From the NCBI GenBank assembly GCA_963702305.1, contig CAVPBX010000007.1:324460-388459 (forward strand): 64,000 bases of DNA. The letters run 5' to 3'. The notes beneath the pieces were generated by a model that did no database searches, was not told the origin of the DNA, and saw nothing but the letters and a program-made list of their open reading frames with translations. Made by a program: the position numbers and the translations under genes. Below, one piece after another: positions 62,088-64,000 of the stretch (within the stretch, counting starts at the first letter, position 1; each line of letters begins with the position of its first letter). This DNA comes from PALSA-693 sp963702305 (GTDB lineage: Bacteria; Actinomycetota; Acidimicrobiia; Acidimicrobiales; Palsa-688).

Positions 62088-62645
62088 TCAGAGACCCAAC
62101 TCATCGAAGCCGGTGACGAGGCGGGAGATGACGCCGAGCAGGTCGTTGGCGGGCGGCGTCGTCGGCGGCGATTCGAATACCACCACTGGCGCCGGTGCCG
62201 TCAGCTGCACGTGGCAGAACCGGCAACGACCCATGTCGTCGGGCTGCCAGGGCGCCCCGCACTCGTCACACCGGGTCGGCATGGCGGCCAACGGAGGCAC
62301 TCCGGTCGAGTCCGGGGCGGCCGCATGGGCAGCCAGCCAGGACTGGGCGTCTGCGGGTATCCATACCTGCTGGTCGACCCGGCACATGGCCAGGCCGCCG
62401 GGACCGCCGGCAGAAGCGGGCACGGTGTGGAGGGCCTGACTGCAAAAGGGACAGGCGCCGGCCGGGTCGCCCGCCTCGGACGCCATCCAGAGCCGGGCGC
62501 CCACGCCGTCCGTGAGGAGCTGCTCGAAGGGGCGCAGGCCGAGCAGCCGGCCGCCGCAGCCCGCACACCCGTAGCGGACGCCGTGGTCGGCCACCCGGGT
62601 CATGAGCTGGCCACACCCGGGACAGCGCGGCGGGTCGGATGTCAT
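62088..62645 (-). CDS. Zinc-ribbon protein with multiple CxxC pairs
   Basis: A 185-residue protein with five CxxC pairs: CPGC and CAGC near the N-terminus, CPFC in the middle, CDEC and CRFC near the C-terminus, forming at least two zinc ribbons. WMASEAGDPAGACPFC and VDQQVWIPADAQSWL lie between. The last CDECGAPWQPDDMGRCRFC is a classic rubredoxin-like knuckle. Function unknown. Confidence 0.65.
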   Translation of the reverse strand: MTSDPPRCPGCGQLMTRVADHGVRYGCAGCGGRLLGLRPFEQLLTDGVGARLWMASEAGDPAGACPFCSQALHTVPASAGGPGGLAMCRVDQQVWIPADAQSWLAAHAAAPDSTGVPPLAAMPTRCDECGAPWQPDDMGRCRFCHVQLTAPAPVVVFESPPTTPPANDLLGVISRLVTGFDELGL

Positions 62646-62669
62646 GCGTCGTACATCGTCAGGTGGGCG

Positions 62670-63488
62670 TCACCGCTTTACCGGGCGTGCTTGGCGGAGC
62701 CGTTCCTCCACCGCGTCTACGGCCAGCTGGGCCGCGTCGCGGGCGCGCCGCAATTCGTCCGCTTCCTCGGCGGCCGCCGCGGCCCGGGCCTCGGTTTGCT
62801 CCAGCTGCTCGCGAAGCTGCCGAACCTGGTCGCCGAGGTCGTCCCGGCGCCGCCGGGCCGCCTCGGCGCGCCGGGTGAGCACGTTGGCTTCCTTCTTGGC
62901 CGCGACCAGTTCGGCCCGGACCTCCAACAGGTCCGGCGCCGGCGCCGCGGGGGCGGCGGCCGCGGGTTTCACTCGGGCCGGTTTCGTTGGCACGGCGACC
63001 GCACCGGCGACGTCCACCATCCCGAAGCCCGAGTACTGCAACGGCGTGGTCAGGCAGCCCGACCGCAGCGCCTCGCCCGCGCCGGCGTCGGCCAGGGCAG
63101 CGTGGAGCGTCTCATCGAGCTCCCGACCGGTCGCGTCGCTCACCTGCTGCCCGGTGTCGCCGGCGACACGCCGGGCTACTTTCGACAAGTCCACGATCAG
63201 CCGCTGACCATCCTGCGACAGCCGCCGCAGCTCGTCCCCGTCGAGGCGGGCTTGGGCCTCGCGCATCGCGGCGCCTACCGAGAGCAGCTCGTCGACCGGG
63301 TCGGCGCGCTGGCGGACCAGGGCATTGGCCAGCCAGGCGCTCGCCGTCGGGCGCCGCAGCTTCTTGATCTCCGCCGCGAGGGTCCGGTCGCCGGCCTGGC
63401 GCGCCGCCGCGGCCTGCCGGTCGCGGGCGACGGTGAACTCCGAGGCGGGTAGGCCGTACAGCTCCTCGGCGACCGAACCGACGTCCAC
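62670..63488 (-). CDS. Coiled-coil protein of unknown function (actinobacterial family)
   Basis: A 272-residue protein. The N-terminal part (YGLPASEFTVARDRQAAA...LAAEIKKLRRPTASAWLANAL) matches a conserved actinobacterial hypothetical family. The C-terminal 90 residues form a long charged coiled coil (LLEVRAELVAAKKEANVL through RQLREQLEQTEARAAAA) after an Ala/Pro linker. There is no signal peptide or enzyme motif. It follows the acetyltransferase-like gene on the same strand. Confidence 0.65.
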   Translation of the reverse strand: MDVGSVAEELYGLPASEFTVARDRQAAAARQAGDRTLAAEIKKLRRPTASAWLANALVRQRADPVDELLSVGAAMREAQARLDGDELRRLSQDGQRLIVDLSKVARRVAGDTGQQVSDATGRELDETLHAALADAGAGEALRSGCLTTPLQYSGFGMVDVAGAVAVPTKPARVKPAAAAPAAPAPDLLEVRAELVAAKKEANVLTRRAEAARRRRDDLGDQVRQLREQLEQTEARAAAAAEEADELRRARDAAQLAVDAVEERLRQARPVKR

Positions 63489-63501
63489 GCCCCGCGACCG
63501 C

Positions 63502-63954
63502 CTACCTGGCGGCGTAGTCAGGCGCCACGAACGGCCATTGCTCGCCCAGCCACTGCCACACCGCGTCGTGCAGGGGCTTGTCCAGGGCCGCGTGGTCGGC
63601 CCGCACCCACGAACGCACGTCGACGTCGAAGCCGGCTCGCTTCGGCGGGTACAAGTACACGCAGCCGATCACCTCGCCGGACCCCGGGTCGAGCACGGTG
63701 TAGGTGAAACCGGTCCGGGCGGCAAAGTCGGCCGAGTGGCCGCGGAGGTCCCCTTCGTTGTCCTCGAGCGAGTAGCCCGGCCGGGGCCACTCGCGCCCCG
63801 CAAAGCCGGGGGTGGCCCGGATGTGCTCGATGCTGCTCGTCCACGCCGCGTGGTCAGCGGGGTTGTGGTCGACCTCGAGCGGTTCGAGCACGAACTCGTC
63901 GGTGGCCAACCCCGCCGGCACCTCGAACGCCTCGGGGACAAACGGGCCGGTCAC
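63502..63954 (-). CDS. GNAT-like N-acetyltransferase family protein
   Basis: A 150-residue protein with the flow of a small GNAT domain: FVLEPLEVDHNPADHAAW, FTYTVLDPGSGEVIGCVYLYP (central strands beta4-beta5) and VRSWVRADHAALDKPLHDAVWQWL. The acetyl-CoA pyrophosphate loop is weak (RADHAALD), so it may be a degenerate or non-catalytic member. ATG 63954 is 46 bases from the window end. Confidence 0.6.
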   Translation of the reverse strand: MTGPFVPEAFEVPAGLATDEFVLEPLEVDHNPADHAAWTSSIEHIRATPGFAGREWPRPGYSLEDNEGDLRGHSADFAARTGFTYTVLDPGSGEVIGCVYLYPPKRAGFDVDVRSWVRADHAALDKPLHDAVWQWLGEQWPFVAPDYAAR

Positions 63955-64000
63955 GACGCCGGTCTCAACCCGGGCGGGGTTCGCAGATCACCACGGGGAT

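Noticed and set aside
61790..62104. A 104-residue minus-strand frame with repeated FDxRHTxWH words
   Set aside because: The words are translations of the 28-bp DNA elements; the frame has no other protein-like features and no ribosome site.

Overview
The window is very GC-rich, densely packed and uses many GTG and a few TTG starts. The genes present (lysC-asd, dnaX-ybaB-recR order, acyl-CoA carboxylase with a tiny epsilon subunit, a mycothiol-type DinB/MDMPI enzyme, DivIVA, an LPXTG surface protein, a B12-dependent ethylmalonyl-CoA-type mutase) point to an actinobacterium. The 42-residue 'VASDGG-F-FGDA-F-GSTG' repeats and the lipid/acyl-CoA gene content make an Acidimicrobiia-like lineage my best guess (inference). 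No phage, transposase, CRISPR array or plasmid functions were seen.

Layout. 0-12.4 kb: the 3' end of a repeat-rich surface protein, an orphan DNA methyltransferase, redox and acyl-CoA enzymes, a CrcB-DUF190-CrcB fluoride-export cluster, and SDR/enoyl-CoA hydratase genes. 12.5-29 kb: an exopolysaccharide/cell-surface locus (DUF4012 protein, flippase, glycosyltransferases, Wzz/BY-kinase, O-antigen-ligase-like polymerase, amidohydrolase, double glycosyltransferase, repeat-bearing glycosidase, DivIVA-like protein, polyprenyl-phosphate sugar transferase, LPXTG protein). 29-37.6 kb: 2H phosphoesterase, secreted metallophosphatase with long internal repeats, lysC-asd, two cyclophilins, an S51 peptidase. 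37.8-51 kb: ethylmalonyl-CoA-type mutase, propionyl-CoA carboxylase beta and epsilon, methylmalonyl-CoA epimerase and thiolase, mixed with aat, map, an ECF sigma factor and a metallophosphoesterase. 51-64 kb: ybaB-dnaX, recR, two tRNA-Ser genes, a redox operon, a two-component system, tadA and small proteins.

The most notable item is the operon at 53,986-57,645 (minus strand). A thioredoxin-reductase-like protein fused to a large extra domain is followed 9 bases later by a small protein whose frame contains one TGA in a TGA-Gly-Gly-Cys context. A stem-loop with the shape of a bacterial SECIS lies 12 nt after that TGA. This reads as a selenoprotein of the UGSC type with a Sec-Gly-Gly-Cys motif, followed by an amidohydrolase.

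A caution for any user: at least nine genes, including lysC and dnaX, are broken by one- or two-base shifts, several in G or C runs. The simplest explanation is indel error in the assembly, so I annotate these as whole genes and mark where the frame changes.
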